A DNA stretch of 37,912 nt from Blautia sp. (GCA_017475035.1 JAFVGK010000127.1:1-37912); one strand, 5' to 3'; positions 1 through 7,586 are shown, counted from the first letter of the stretch. The notes: generated from the letters alone by a model not told the origin. Made by a program: numbers and translations.

Positions 1-140
1 AAATGAGTGGATTCCGAGTGGCTGTAGGTTGCTGCATGCCAGTGGCATGCGTTTAGCAACGACCGAGCCGGGAGGCGAGACGCGAGAGCAGCTCCGCTGC
101 GAAGCGATCCGTAGAATCAGGCTTTTGTCGATGCAATCAT
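1..140 (+). repeat. Dispersed repeat R1, long copy, cut by the window start
   Basis: These bases match 19070-19208 with about seven differences by hand alignment, so this is the right half of a longer repeat whose left half lies outside the window. It is rich in nested inverted repeats: GTTGCT and AGCAAC enclose GCATGCC and GGCATGC (about 28-60), and GCAGC pairs with GCTGC near 88-100. It ends with the family-typical CTTTTGTCGATGC (122-134). The downstream gene's Shine-Dalgarno site begins about 40 bases later. Open reading through the repeat in the downstream gene's frame is a by-product of the repeat, not a believable N-terminus. Confidence 0.8.
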
Positions 141-187
141 ATGATTCCTGTACGAAAAGCACTGAACAAGGCGGGGAGGAAACAAAC

Positions 188-841
188 ATGCAGCGACGCG
201 CTTTTGCGTTACAGATGAAAAAGGGAGCCTTTGAGGGCTTTCGTCAGACATTGAAAAACGTGTGGGGCAGCGTGACGGTTTTGCTTGATGAGATCGGCGC
301 TCATAATTTCAGCCTGTGGCAGATTGAGGACCTGGTGTTCGGATATTATGAGACGGAGGGGGAAGAAGCTCCGGTGCTGACACAGAAACAAAAGGAGCTT
401 TATCATCAGGTGATGACTGCTCTCGATCCCCATGCAGAATGGATCAGCCCTCCGGACAGCGTCATGCGCCTGATGTACGAGGACTTTGGGATTGTGAGGG
501 ATCATAAAGAGCTGATCCGGCATCGGGTCTTTGTCACCCGTCTCAAAGGGGATTTTCAGGAAGAGTACAAGGCACGACATGATGCGCTGATTCTGGCGAG
601 AGACGGAACTGTGGATCCGGGACCGGACAGCAATTTCTCGATCTGGAATGCCGGCAGATATATCTTTGGATATGATGAGATCGATGTGACGATGGAAAAA
701 GCCGAAACGCAGGAGTCGAGGGAAGAAACGATCCGCTGGGAAACGGGCATGCTGGAAATCATGGAATGGCTGACGGATGATGTGGACTGGATCACCGGGC
801 TGCATCACAGCCATATCCAGAGGATTGGTTATCATAACTGA
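188..841 (+). CDS. Tandem-duplicated L-rhamnose mutarotase-like (RhaM/DUF718) protein
   Basis: The 217-residue product is about twice the usual RhaM length and reads as two ferredoxin-like units. Residues ~1-100 begin RRAFALQM and contain GAHNFSLW and VFGYYE. Residues ~110-217 begin HRVFVTRL and contain NFSIW and IFGYDE. Known RhaM proteins interconvert anomers of L-rhamnose; nothing nearby concerns rhamnose, so the substrate is open. From memory of E. coli RhaM, the acid/base histidine follows the first helix (EEYQRRH). Unit two keeps it in EEYKARH; unit one has leucine at that place (EGFRQTL), suggesting one degenerate and one active unit. The start at 188 is chosen because GGGGAGG lies eight bases upstream; the in-frame upstream ATG codons lie in repeat R1. 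A terminator follows directly. Confidence 0.7.
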   Translation: MQRRAFALQMKKGAFEGFRQTLKNVWGSVTVLLDEIGAHNFSLWQIEDLVFGYYETEGEEAPVLTQKQKELYHQVMTALDPHAEWISPPDSVMRLMYEDFGIVRDHKELIRHRVFVTRLKGDFQEEYKARHDALILARDGTVDPGPDSNFSIWNAGRYIFGYDEIDVTMEKAETQESREETIRWETGMLEIMEWLTDDVDWITGLHHSHIQRIGYHN

Positions 842-845
842 CAGA

Positions 846-891
846 TAAAACGGAGGGCTCTTTATGTACGATAAAGAACCCTCCGTTTTAA
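846..891 (+). terminator. Intrinsic terminator after the RhaM-like gene
   Basis: AAAACGGAGGG pairs with CCCTCCGTTTT, extended inside by TCTTTA/TAAAGA around a small loop. A T-run ends the plus-strand arm and an A-run begins the other, so it may also stop minus-strand transcription from the phosphoesterase side. Confidence 0.8.
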
Positions 892-896
892 AGTGA

Positions 897-938
897 GGAG
901 TGATCCGCAGGATCAGACTTTTGCCTGTGCAATCTTAT
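897..938 (+). repeat. Fragment of repeat R1 (right end only)
   Basis: GATCCGCAGGATCAGAC followed by TTTTGCCTGTGCAATCTTAT matches, with scattered changes, the right end of R1 at 106-140. No left end is visible, so it is a decayed piece. The rest of 939-1017 shows nothing else. Confidence 0.5.
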
Positions 939-1017
939 TTTCTGACAGCGGCGCAAAGGAAAATGTCAGCAGAGCAGACATAAGACCTGCCGGGAAGAGA
1001 AGCTTGAGGAGTTTCAT

Positions 1018-1899
1018 TTACTCTGCCGCGTTTAAGGTATGCCGGTGGAGTCTGACGATGTCGTGATAAAGCACATGAATTTTTCCGTCTTCATAATCGG
1101 CTTTATGATGGTAGTGTCCCATATACCAGTCACCAAAATCACAACGGTCATGGATTTCCTGAAGATAATCCGTGAGTATGTCTGTGCGATGGATATCATA
1201 AAGATCCTGCTCAGAGAGCGGGACAGTGGAAGCCGAGGGTACATTTCTGCGCTCCATCAGCATCCGGACGACACGCTCCTTACAGACCGGATTCAGTAAG
1301 GAAGGCGCAACGTGGGTCAGGATATGATCCACCTTCCAGCCGTGTGCTTCCAGATTTTTCCTTCCTTCATCCAATTCAGGGGAATCCTGTTCAGGGAGCT
1401 CTCTGGCCCACCAGGATTCATTTACGACACGATAGCGCAGATGGTCCCTTTCACAACGCCTGCGCTTTTGCCGGAAATATCTGTCCTCCCTGTCCAATAT
1501 TCCACCCTCAAACCCGTCATGGGTTCTGCCGCCTCCGAAGGTCCAGAATGTCTCTCCGTCAATCGTATAATACTGTCCGCGCATCAGATGGATCACATGA
1601 TCGGAGAGAAAATGAACCTTGCCGCCCAGGAAGGCATCTACTTTCATGGCGTCAAGAGCAGCGTGATTTTCATGGTTTCCATCCACAAAAAGGATCGTAA
1701 AAGGAAGCGTTTCCAGCCACTTCAGCCAGTAGAGCCACTCTTTCATATTATTGTTATGCGCGCTTCCCCAGGGGCCGACCCCAAAATCCCCGAGTACAAT
1801 CATATAATCCTGCTTGCTGAGGCCGCTCCCCTCAGGGAAATTTTTTTTGCTCAGCTTACGGAAATCGGAATGACAGTCTCCGGTAAGAAAAATACTCAT
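1018..1899 (-). CDS. Calcineurin-like metallophosphoesterase
   Basis: A 293-residue member of the binuclear-metal phosphoesterase superfamily. The ordered motifs are visible: FLTGDCHSD at residues 4-12 (metal-binding D and H), VLGDFG near 40, GNHEN near 79 (the GNHD/E signature), ILTHVAPS near 200 (metal-binding H) and GHYHH near 265 (GHxH). It should hydrolyse a phosphomonoester or diester; the substrate cannot be told. No signal peptide is seen, so it is probably cytoplasmic. The start at 1899 is chosen because AAGGAGG lies seven bases upstream; an in-frame start 18 bases earlier would fall on the Shine-Dalgarno site itself. It is monocistronic, with its own promoter (2085-2113) and a roughly 180-base leader that carries an L element. 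Confidence 0.85.
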   Translation of the reverse strand: MSIFLTGDCHSDFRKLSKKNFPEGSGLSKQDYMIVLGDFGVGPWGSAHNNNMKEWLYWLKWLETLPFTILFVDGNHENHAALDAMKVDAFLGGKVHFLSDHVIHLMRGQYYTIDGETFWTFGGGRTHDGFEGGILDREDRYFRQKRRRCERDHLRYRVVNESWWARELPEQDSPELDEGRKNLEAHGWKVDHILTHVAPSLLNPVCKERVVRMLMERRNVPSASTVPLSEQDLYDIHRTDILTDYLQEIHDRCDFGDWYMGHYHHKADYEDGKIHVLYHDIVRLHRHTLNAAE

Positions 1900-1904
1900 G
1901 GAAT

Positions 1905-2008
1905 CGCCTCCTTCCAAAACGAAGTTTTGTACGTTGACTCAATGACCACGGATGACTATTTTGCAGCCACGCCTGCAAAAAACACAGCCATTGGCAAAAT
2001 ATGTCTCC
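1905..2008 (-). repeat. Dispersed leader element L, copy B (5' of phosphoesterase)
   Basis: Read on the minus strand it begins GGGGAGACATATTTTGCC, continues with a base stem ATTTTGC/GCAAAAT around an inner imperfect hairpin, then a conserved stretch with TTGAGTCAACGTACAAAAC, a mini-hairpin CAAAAC-TTC-GTTTTG, and ends in GGAAGGAGG, the gene's Shine-Dalgarno site. It is nearly the same as copy C2 (31614-31718). The frame reading VVIESTYKTSFWKEAIP stops at a TGA that overlaps the gene's ATG (ATGA). It lies downstream of the -10 box and is therefore expected to be transcribed as 5' leader. Confidence 0.75.
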
Positions 2009-2084
2009 CCCCTGCAATACGCCGGCTTTTCCGGATCTGCGGCTCGGACTATCAGACATTTCAGTAATCTGCGTCGATTTACAT

Positions 2085-2113
2085 TGTATAGCATTAAAAT
2101 CCGGAAAGAGCAA
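2085..2113 (-). promoter_or_regulatory. Sigma-70-type promoter of the phosphoesterase
   Basis: On the minus strand TTGCTC (2108-2113) and TATACA (2085-2090) are separated by exactly 17 bases. The predicted leader is about 180 bases and includes L copy B. Confidence 0.55.
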
Positions 2114-2131
2114 GGGGGATTTTATCAAAGA

Positions 2132-2186
2132 AAGAAGAAGGAAGGGGCTTCTGCCAATAATATGACAGAAGCTCCTTCCTTTTTCC
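2132..2186 (-). terminator. Bidirectional terminator at the end of the arg operon
   Basis: GGAAGG-GCTTCTG pairs with CAGAAGC-CCTTCC around an AT-rich loop. On the minus strand it is followed by TTCTTCTTTC and on the plus strand by TTTTT. It is the first strong hairpin downstream of argD. Between it and argD (2187-2302) nothing further is seen. Confidence 0.65.
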
Positions 2187-2302
2187 CGTTGCCTCAGAAG
2201 AGCTGTCTGGAAATCTGCCGTCCGGCGCCGGCCGATGATTTTTCCTTCTTATGCCATTTACGCAAGGAGTCGTCCAAAGGAAGATTCCATCGGTTGATCA
2301 GA

Positions 2303-3496
2303 TCACGGCACCAGGATAGTCCGCAGAATCTCTGTCATCTGATCGATATCCTCCCGTCTGATCACAAGCGGCGGGACGATACGCAGAACGTCGCTTCCTG
2401 CGGAGATTACAAGCAATCCTTTTTCCAGGGCTGCTTTGGTTACTTCGCCGACTTTCATCCCGGTGATTACCAGCCCCTGCATGAATCCCATTCCCCGGCG
2501 CGCGGATACATAAGGAGAAGCCTGAGCCAGCTCGTCGAGCTTCCGGACGAGATAAGGCGTGGTTTCCCTGACGTGTTCCAGGATATTGTCACGCTCATAG
2601 ATGTCAAATACAGCGCTGACTGCCGCACAGACAAAGGGATTTCCGCCGTAAGTCGTGCCGTGGTCTCCCGGAGCGAGAGAGTTTGCTCCGAGTTTTTCGT
2701 TCAAGGCAAACGCGCCGACAGGGACGCCGCAGCCAAGGGCTTTTGCGGAAGTCATGATATCCGGGCGCACACCGTAATTCTGCCATGCAAAATATTCACC
2801 GCTGCGTCCCATGCCGCATTGGATTTCATCGAAAATCAATACGATGTCTTTTTCATCGCAGAGCCGGCGAAGTCCGGTCAGAAATTCTTCAGTCGCGGGA
2901 TAGATGCCGCCCTCTCCCTGGATCGTCTCAATGATGACCGCGCAGGTTTTTTCATTTACCAGAGCCTTTACGCTGTCCAGGTCATTAAACGCCGCAAAGC
3001 GGACGCCGCCCATCAGCGGCTCAAAGGGCTCCCGATAATGAGCATTGCCGGTTACGGAGAGAGCGCCGATGCTTCTGCCGTGGAAGGATTGCTCCATAGC
3101 GATAATCTCATGTCCCGCATGACCGTCCCGATTATAAGCGTATTTTTTTGCCGCCTTCAGAGCTCCTTCGATGGCCTCCGTTCCGCTGTTCGTAAAGAAC
3201 ACCTTATCCATGGTGCTGGCTTTCACCAGCTTTTCCCCGGCGCGGATGATCGGCTCATTGTAATACAGGTTCGAGATATGGGTCAGCTTATCGATCTGGG
3301 CCTTTAAAGCCTCGTCATATCCGGGATAGTGATAACCCAAAGCGTTGACCGCGATGCCGGCGGCGAAATCCAGATATTCTTTTCCCGCGGTATCATACAG
3401 GCGGACGCCCTGTCCATGATCAAAAACAACAGGAAAACGGTTATAGGTATGCAGGATATTCTGCTCGGCGTGGTCCATCTGTTCATTCATATTCAT
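2303..3496 (-). CDS. argD: Acetylornithine aminotransferase
   Basis: A class-III pyridoxal-phosphate aminotransferase of 397 residues, the usual ArgD length. It converts N-acetylglutamate semialdehyde to N-acetylornithine with glutamate as amino donor. Visible landmarks are NSGTEAIEGALK (residues 103-114, phosphate-binding turn), SFHGRSIGALSVTG (137-150), IIETIQGEGGI (188-198), the cofactor-binding aspartate in IFDEIQCGMGRSG (D223) and the Schiff-base lysine in TSAKALGCGVP (K252). It is the last gene of argC-argJ-argB-argD, 39 bases after argB. The start at 3496 has CGGAG about 11 bases upstream; a second ATG two codons later is also possible. Related ornithine or GABA aminotransferases look similar, but the context settles ArgD. 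Confidence 0.95.
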   Translation of the reverse strand: MNMNEQMDHAEQNILHTYNRFPVVFDHGQGVRLYDTAGKEYLDFAAGIAVNALGYHYPGYDEALKAQIDKLTHISNLYYNEPIIRAGEKLVKASTMDKVFFTNSGTEAIEGALKAAKKYAYNRDGHAGHEIIAMEQSFHGRSIGALSVTGNAHYREPFEPLMGGVRFAAFNDLDSVKALVNEKTCAVIIETIQGEGGIYPATEEFLTGLRRLCDEKDIVLIFDEIQCGMGRSGEYFAWQNYGVRPDIMTSAKALGCGVPVGAFALNEKLGANSLAPGDHGTTYGGNPFVCAAVSAVFDIYERDNILEHVRETTPYLVRKLDELAQASPYVSARRGMGFMQGLVITGMKVGEVTKAALEKGLLVISAGSDVLRIVPPLVIRREDIDQMTEILRTILVP

Positions 3497-3535
3497 AGTT
3501 CATATCTCCGGTTATATCGTTTTTCATGCCTGTTT

Positions 3536-4429
3536 TTACTTTTCGTTATGAAATTTCACTCCGTCGTCCCGCAGGATTGCCGTGCCGATTCCTTTGTTGG
3601 TGAAGATCTCCAGGAGGAGGCTGTGAGGCAGTCTGCCATCCAGGATGTGGACCCGGTTTACTCCGTTTTCAATGGCGTCGATACAGTTCTGCAGCTTGGG
3701 AATCATACCGCCGCCGACATTGCCCTGGCGGATCAGCTCTGTTGCTTCACTGACTCTGAGTTCGGAAATCAGGCTTTCCGGATCATCCTTATCACGGTAT
3801 ACCCCTTCGATGTCAGAGAGAAAAGCAAGCTTCTCCGCATGAACAGCCTCGGCTATGGCGCAGGCCGCGTCATCTGCGTTAATATTATAGGTTTCTCCCG
3901 CCTCATCCAGGCCGATCGGATAAACGATAGGAAGGAAATCCTTTTCCAGAAGATCATGCAGGAGCTTTGGGTTTACCTTGGTGATATCGCCGACGAAGCC
4001 GATGTCCTCGCCATTGGAATACTTCTTTTTACAGGTGAGGAGACGGCCGTCTTTTCCGCAGACGCCCACTGCCTGTACGCCCAGGGATTCCACATAGGTA
4101 ACCAGCTCTTTATTCACTCTGGCGAGCACCATTTCGGCAATCTCCATCGTATCCTTGTCCGTGACACGCAGCCCGTTGACAAAACGGGGCTCCATGCCGA
4201 CCTTGCTGATCCAGCGGCTGATTTCCTTCCCGCCTCCGTGGACAATGATCGGCTTAAATCCGACCAGCTTCAAAAGGACGGCGTCCTTGATTACATTTTC
4301 CTTTAACGCGTCATCCAGCATTGCGCTGCCGCCATACTTGATGACAACAATCTTACGGTTGAACCGTTGAATGTACGGGAGGGCTTCAATTAAAACCTCC
4401 GCTTTGTCCAGATATTTTTGTTTTACCAT
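3536..4429 (-). CDS. argB: Acetylglutamate kinase
   Basis: A 297-residue amino-acid-kinase-family protein that phosphorylates N-acetylglutamate. Signature elements are [10 protein letters not shown] (residues 28-37, ATP phosphate binding), [10 protein letters not shown] (62-71, substrate loop), the INADDAA segment near 180 and GGMIPKL near 235. The N-terminal helix ([18 protein letters not shown]) is of the kind that in hexameric, arginine-inhibited ArgB proteins joins dimers, so feedback inhibition by arginine is plausible; that is inference. A GGTAAAGG site lies about nine bases upstream. A 248-base gap, unusually large for an operon, separates it from argJ. Confidence 0.95.
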   Translation of the reverse strand: MVKQKYLDKAEVLIEALPYIQRFNRKIVVIKYGGSAMLDDALKENVIKDAVLLKLVGFKPIIVHGGGKEISRWISKVGMEPRFVNGLRVTDKDTMEIAEMVLARVNKELVTYVESLGVQAVGVCGKDGRLLTCKKKYSNGEDIGFVGDITKVNPKLLHDLLEKDFLPIVYPIGLDEAGETYNINADDAACAIAEAVHAEKLAFLSDIEGVYRDKDDPESLISELRVSEATELIRQGNVGGGMIPKLQNCIDAIENGVNRVHILDGRLPHSLLLEIFTNKGIGTAILRDDGVKFHNEK

Positions 4430-4490
4430 AATTTTTTGCCTTTACCTGATTGCTTAGACTGCGGCATTTGCTTTCCCTTTTTTTTCATAA

Positions 4491-4510
4491 GTCCGTCTGT
4501 GCAGACGGAC
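4491..4510. other. Near-perfect 20-bp palindrome between argJ and argB
   Basis: GTCCGTCTG and CAGACGGAC flank a two-base centre. A run of T precedes it on the plus strand, hence a run of A follows it on the minus strand, so it is not a normal terminator for the arg transcript. It could be an mRNA-processing or stabilising hairpin, or a protein site. The remainder of the 4430-4677 gap shows no gene. Confidence 0.4.
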
Positions 4511-4677
4511 AGTTTTAAGGGGCGGCAGGATCGCTCCGGATCAGGGCGGGATCCCGGATAAATGCCGAAAAGATTTTTTTATAGTATGCCCGCGGATTTA
4601 CAGTGGAAACATGCCGCTGACGCGGCGCAGATTCTGTTCCTTTTTGCAGGGGATGCTGTCCGGAACCGGCTGCATCG

Positions 4678-5913
4678 TCAGGAACGATAATCCGCGTTTA
4701 TTTTAACGTAATCATAGGTCAGGTCGCAGCCCCATGCCGTGGCTGTTTCCCTGCCTTCCTTAATGTCCGCGACAGCGGTCACGGCCTCAGCGGTCAGAAT
4801 ACGGGTGGCTTCTTTTTCATCATATCCGGTGGAGACCCCGTTTTCGATAATCTTGATTTCGCCGTTTTCGCTGGAGAACCAGAGATCCACCTTTTCCGGA
4901 TCAAAGGAAGCGCCGGAATAGCCCATGGCGCAGAGGATTCGTCCCCAGTTGGCGTCATGGCCGTAGATGGCAGCCTTTGTAAGGGAAGAGGAGACAACGG
5001 ATTTTGCCAGGGTCACAGCCTGTTCATGTGTGGATGCGCCGACAATCTTTACCTCGAACAAAGCGGTAGCGCCTTCCCCGTCTCCGGCGATCTTTTTTGC
5101 AAGTGCTTCATTGACCATATAAAGAGCCTTCAGGAAGATTTCATAATCTCTGCCTTTTTCGGAGATCTCTGTGTTGCCGGCTTTGCCGTTAGCGAGGAGA
5201 AGCACGGTATCATTGGTGGAGGTGTCACCGTCGACGGAAACCATATTGTAAGTATCTTTGACGACGGTGCTCAAGGCTTCCTGAAGAAGCGGCCGGGAGA
5301 TACAGGCATCCGTTGTAAGGAAAGAAAGCATCGTGCACATGTTCGGATGAATCATTCCGGAGCCTTTGCACATACCGCCGATGGTTACGGTTCTGCCGTC
5401 CAGCATGAAGGAGGCGCAAACTTCCTTTTTCCGGGTGTCAGTGGTCATGATCGCCATGGCTGCGGAGGTTCCCGCTTCAACAGAACCATCCAGGGCTTTG
5501 GACATCTCTTTTGTTCCGGCGGCGATTTTGTCAATCGGGATCTGCATGCCGATGACTCCGGTCGAGGCTACGAGGACATGGGAGGGATCAATTCCCAGGA
5601 TTCCGGCAGCTGCTCCGGCTGTTCTTTCACAGATGTCCATGCCCTCCTGCCCGGTACAGGCATTGGCAATTCCGCTGTTGCAGATGACGACCTGGGCTTT
5701 CCCGATATCATAGACGATATGCTGATCCCATTTGACGGGAGCGGCTTTGACTACATTTGTGGTAAAGGTTCCTGCGACATGGCAGGGTACCTGAGAGAAG
5801 ATCATGGCCATATCCGTGCGGTCCTGATATTTGATTCCTGCGGCTGTGGCAGCAGCCATAAAGCCTTTAGGGGAGGTAACGCCCCCTTCGGTCAGGGTGA
5901 TGTTGTCCGGCAT
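4678..5913 (-). CDS. argJ: Glutamate N-acetyltransferase / amino-acid acetyltransferase (ArgJ)
   Basis: A 411-residue ArgJ-family protein. It recycles the acetyl group from N-acetylornithine to glutamate; bifunctional members also use acetyl-CoA, so a separate argA may be unnecessary. ArgJ is made as a precursor that cuts itself before a conserved threonine; here the site is MCTMLSFLTTDA with Thr194, and the residue before it is Cys rather than the common Ala. Other landmarks are GGVTSPKGF at the N-terminus, TNVVKAAPV near 52, CNSGIANACTG near 78, STGVIG near 117, KGSGMI near 183 and YGHDANWGRI near 315. The start at 5913 gives the standard MPDN-type N-terminus after GAAAGGAAAGG; an ATG 18 codons upstream falls inside an AT-rich tandem repeat and lacks a site. 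Confidence 0.93.
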   Translation of the reverse strand: MPDNITLTEGGVTSPKGFMAAATAAGIKYQDRTDMAMIFSQVPCHVAGTFTTNVVKAAPVKWDQHIVYDIGKAQVVICNSGIANACTGQEGMDICERTAGAAAGILGIDPSHVLVASTGVIGMQIPIDKIAAGTKEMSKALDGSVEAGTSAAMAIMTTDTRKKEVCASFMLDGRTVTIGGMCKGSGMIHPNMCTMLSFLTTDACISRPLLQEALSTVVKDTYNMVSVDGDTSTNDTVLLLANGKAGNTEISEKGRDYEIFLKALYMVNEALAKKIAGDGEGATALFEVKIVGASTHEQAVTLAKSVVSSSLTKAAIYGHDANWGRILCAMGYSGASFDPEKVDLWFSSENGEIKIIENGVSTGYDEKEATRILTAEAVTAVADIKEGRETATAWGCDLTYDYVKINADYRS

Positions 5914-5937
5914 AAGAGAAAAACCTTTCCTTTCTGT

Positions 5938-6056
5938 TCTATATTCACGTAACTGTTTTATGTTCATGTAATTGTTTTATGTTCACGTAATTGTTCCCTA
6001 TTCACTTACTGAACTTTATTCACATATATGTTCGGCATTCATGTATCTGTTTTTTC
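5938..6056 (-). repeat. Degenerate 19-20-bp tandem repeat 5' of argJ
   Basis: On the plus strand the unit TTCACGTAATTGTTTTATG recurs about three times in good form (5943-5998) and then decays through ATTCACTTACTG, ATTCACATATATG and ATTCATGTATCTG up to about 6056. On the transcribed minus strand it reads as GTGAACATAAAACA-like units. No peptide is evident. The spacing near 20 bases puts successive TTCA half-sites on the same DNA face, as expected of tandem operator half-sites. Confidence 0.5.
6010..6022. promoter_or_regulatory. ARG-box-like site upstream of argJ
   Basis: TGAACTTTATTCA (minus strand TGAATAAAGTTCA) is an imperfect dyad close to the ArgR/AhrC consensus of TGAAT and ATTCA half-sites around an AT centre. 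It suggests arginine-repressor control of argJ or of an internal promoter. The evidence is motif similarity only. Confidence 0.35.
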
Positions 6057-6168
6057 ATGACTGCAATTCAGGCCGGCATTGACGGAAGCCTGATTCCTTT
6101 GATTGGCTTGCGGCGGAGCACTCCCGGGAGCTTTCACGAAACGATCCGGATGCGGCTTGAGGCGCTTC

Positions 6169-7209
6169 TTATGGCATCATCGGGATCTGCCGCAGCCCCT
6201 CAGCTTCCGCAAACCCGAAAAGAAGATTCATGTTCTGGACGGCCTGTCCTGCGGCGCCTTTGACCAGATTGTCGATCGCGCCCATCATGATGACGCGATT
6301 TGTACGAGGATCTGCCGCGAAATTGACATCCACATAATTGCTGCCCTCAACCCATCTTGTCTGCGGCCAGACTCCTTCGGGCAGAACACGGATAAAGGTT
6401 TCCTTTTCATAACAGGCTTCATAGGCACGGCGAATCTGTTCCTTTGTGACGCCTTCTTTAAGCGAAGCATAAGCGGTTACCAGGATGCCGCGGTTCATGG
6501 GAACGAGATGCGGCGTGAAGCTGATCCGCACGTCCTGGCCACAGGCGTAACCCAGCTGATCTTCGATCTCAGGGGTATGCCGGTGCGTGGCGACTCCATA
6601 CGGCTTGATGCTTTCATTGACCTCACAGAAAAGATTGTCGACCTTTGCGCCACGGCCCGCTCCGGAGGTTCCGGATTTGGCGTCGATAATGATCGTATCG
6701 GGATCAATCAGGCCTTTCTTGACCAGAGGATAAATCGAGAGGGTGGAACAGGTCGGATAGCAGCCCGGGTTTGCGATCAGCCGTGCCTTTTTGATGTCTT
6801 CTCTGTTGATTTCGCATAATCCGTATACTGCTTCGTCAATAAACTGAGGGGAAGGATGCTTGATACCGTACCATTCTTCATAACGGTTGACATCCTTGAT
6901 ACGGAAATCAGCGCTTAAGTCAACTATCTTCACCCGTGACAGGATATCTTCATTTACCATCGAGGCACAAAAGCCCTGCGGGGTAGCGGTAAAAATCACA
7001 TCCGCCTGCTCCGCCAGCTGTGTCATGTTGTCATCGAGGCATACGGCGTCAACCATGCGGAAGAAATTCTGATAAATTCTGGCATAGGCCTGGTCAATGT
7101 AACTTCTTGAGCCATACCAGACAATCTCAACCTCCGGATGTGCCAGAAGAAGCCTTACAATTTCATTTCCCGCATAGCCGGTAGCACCGATAATTCCTGC
7201 TTTAATCAT
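6169..7209 (-). CDS. argC: N-acetyl-gamma-glutamyl-phosphate reductase
   Basis: A 346-residue NADPH-dependent reductase that makes N-acetylglutamate semialdehyde. The N-terminal nucleotide-binding fold begins IKAGIIGATGYAGNE (residues 2-16, GxxGxxG type). The catalytic cysteine is in NPGCYPT (Cys150). The segment AKSGTSGAGRGA near 187 and HRHTPEI near 215 (catalytic His region) are standard. It is the first gene of argCJBD and is divergent from argG across a 582-base regulatory gap. The start codon follows GAGGAGGAGG, which is the end of an L leader element (copy A). There is a 255-base gap to argJ. Confidence 0.95.
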   Translation of the reverse strand: MIKAGIIGATGYAGNEIVRLLLAHPEVEIVWYGSRSYIDQAYARIYQNFFRMVDAVCLDDNMTQLAEQADVIFTATPQGFCASMVNEDILSRVKIVDLSADFRIKDVNRYEEWYGIKHPSPQFIDEAVYGLCEINREDIKKARLIANPGCYPTCSTLSIYPLVKKGLIDPDTIIIDAKSGTSGAGRGAKVDNLFCEVNESIKPYGVATHRHTPEIEDQLGYACGQDVRISFTPHLVPMNRGILVTAYASLKEGVTKEQIRRAYEACYEKETFIRVLPEGVWPQTRWVEGSNYVDVNFAADPRTNRVIMMGAIDNLVKGAAGQAVQNMNLLFGFAEAEGLRQIPMMP

Positions 7210-7216
7210 AGAAAAA

Positions 7217-7323
7217 CGTTTCCTCCTCCTCTAAAAACGCAGTTTTGTACGTTGACGCAATGTCTTCGCATGACGATTTTGCTGCTTCGGCAGCCGGGCT
7301 GCCGAAGACAATAATAGTCTCCT
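7217..7323 (-). repeat. Dispersed leader element L, copy A (5' of argC)
   Basis: On the minus strand: AGGAGACTATTATTG, a perfect 11-bp stem CTTCGGCAGCC/GGCTGCCGAAG with almost no loop, GCAAAATCG, then GCGAAGACATTGCG, TCAACGTACAAAACTGCG and finally GAGGAGGAGG. TGTCTTCG on the 5' side can alternatively pair with CGAAGACA downstream, which would open the first hairpin. A frame opening at an ATG (7347-7345) reads through the whole element, including VFGSPAAEAAKSS and EDIASTYKTAF, and ends at a TAA that overlaps the argC start (ATGATTAA). It lies about 150 bases inside the predicted argC transcript. Confidence 0.8.
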
Positions 7324-7408
7324 GCCTGATAGTCTGATTCATGATCAACCCTTTTTCCATGCCCCGGATGTCCTTGCATCAGTCGTATTATAATCTGAAG
7401 AACACGGA

Positions 7409-7428
7409 GCGCCTGAAGGCGCCCTTTT
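7409..7428. other. GC-rich hairpin in the argC leader
   Basis: GAGCGCC-TGAA-GGCGCCC is a short strong stem. On the plus strand it is followed by TTTTCTTTT, so it resembles a plus-strand terminator although no plus-strand gene precedes it. On the argC (minus) strand the T-run would lie before the stem. It may block antisense read-through, or be part of argC leader folding. No T-box signature was found in this leader. Confidence 0.35.
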
Positions 7429-7473
7429 CTTTTGGGCGGATCCGGCAGTGAAAGTGCGCCAATTCTGACAGCC

Positions 7474-7502
7474 ATTATAGAGGGTATCTGCATAATATGC
7501 AA
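7474..7502 (-). promoter_or_regulatory. argC operon promoter
   Basis: Minus strand TTGCAT (7497-7502), 17-base spacer, consensus TATAAT (7474-7479). The predicted untranslated leader is about 258 bases. The neighbouring ARG-box-like sites start about 20 bases upstream of the -35 box. Confidence 0.75.
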
Positions 7503-7520
7503 GGTCGATTTTAAAAAAAG

Positions 7521-7586
7521 CTTATGAATATACAAGATTTGTGAATAAATATGCAAAAATCGCTGATAAACATGTATTTTTATGCA
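7521..7586. promoter_or_regulatory. Cluster of ARG-box-like operators between argC and argG
   Basis: Three AT-rich motifs fit the Gram-positive arginine-repressor box (CATGAATAAAAATGCA-like): TATGAATATACAAG (about 7523-7536), TGTGAATAAATATGCA (7540-7555) and CATGTATTTTTATGCA (7571-7586). They lie between the two divergent promoters, so one bound ArgR/AhrC hexamer could act on both argC and argG. The repressor gene is not in the window. Confidence 0.6.

Noticed and set aside
29-187. In-frame N-terminal extension of the RhaM-like gene
   Set aside because: It is the translation of repeat R1, also present at 19070-19208 before an unrelated gene; the ribosome site is at about 173-179.
1952-3307. 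Long plus-strand open frame of 451 codons opposite argD
   Set aside because: It is antisense to argD and to an L element; argD carries every family motif.
4491-4510. Terminator between argJ and argB
   Set aside because: The T-run lies on the wrong side for the arg strand, and argB and argD lack other promoters.
7210-7473. T-box or other known riboswitch in the argC leader
   Set aside because: No T-box GGTGG-type signature and no antiterminator/terminator pair was seen; the notable part is the L element.
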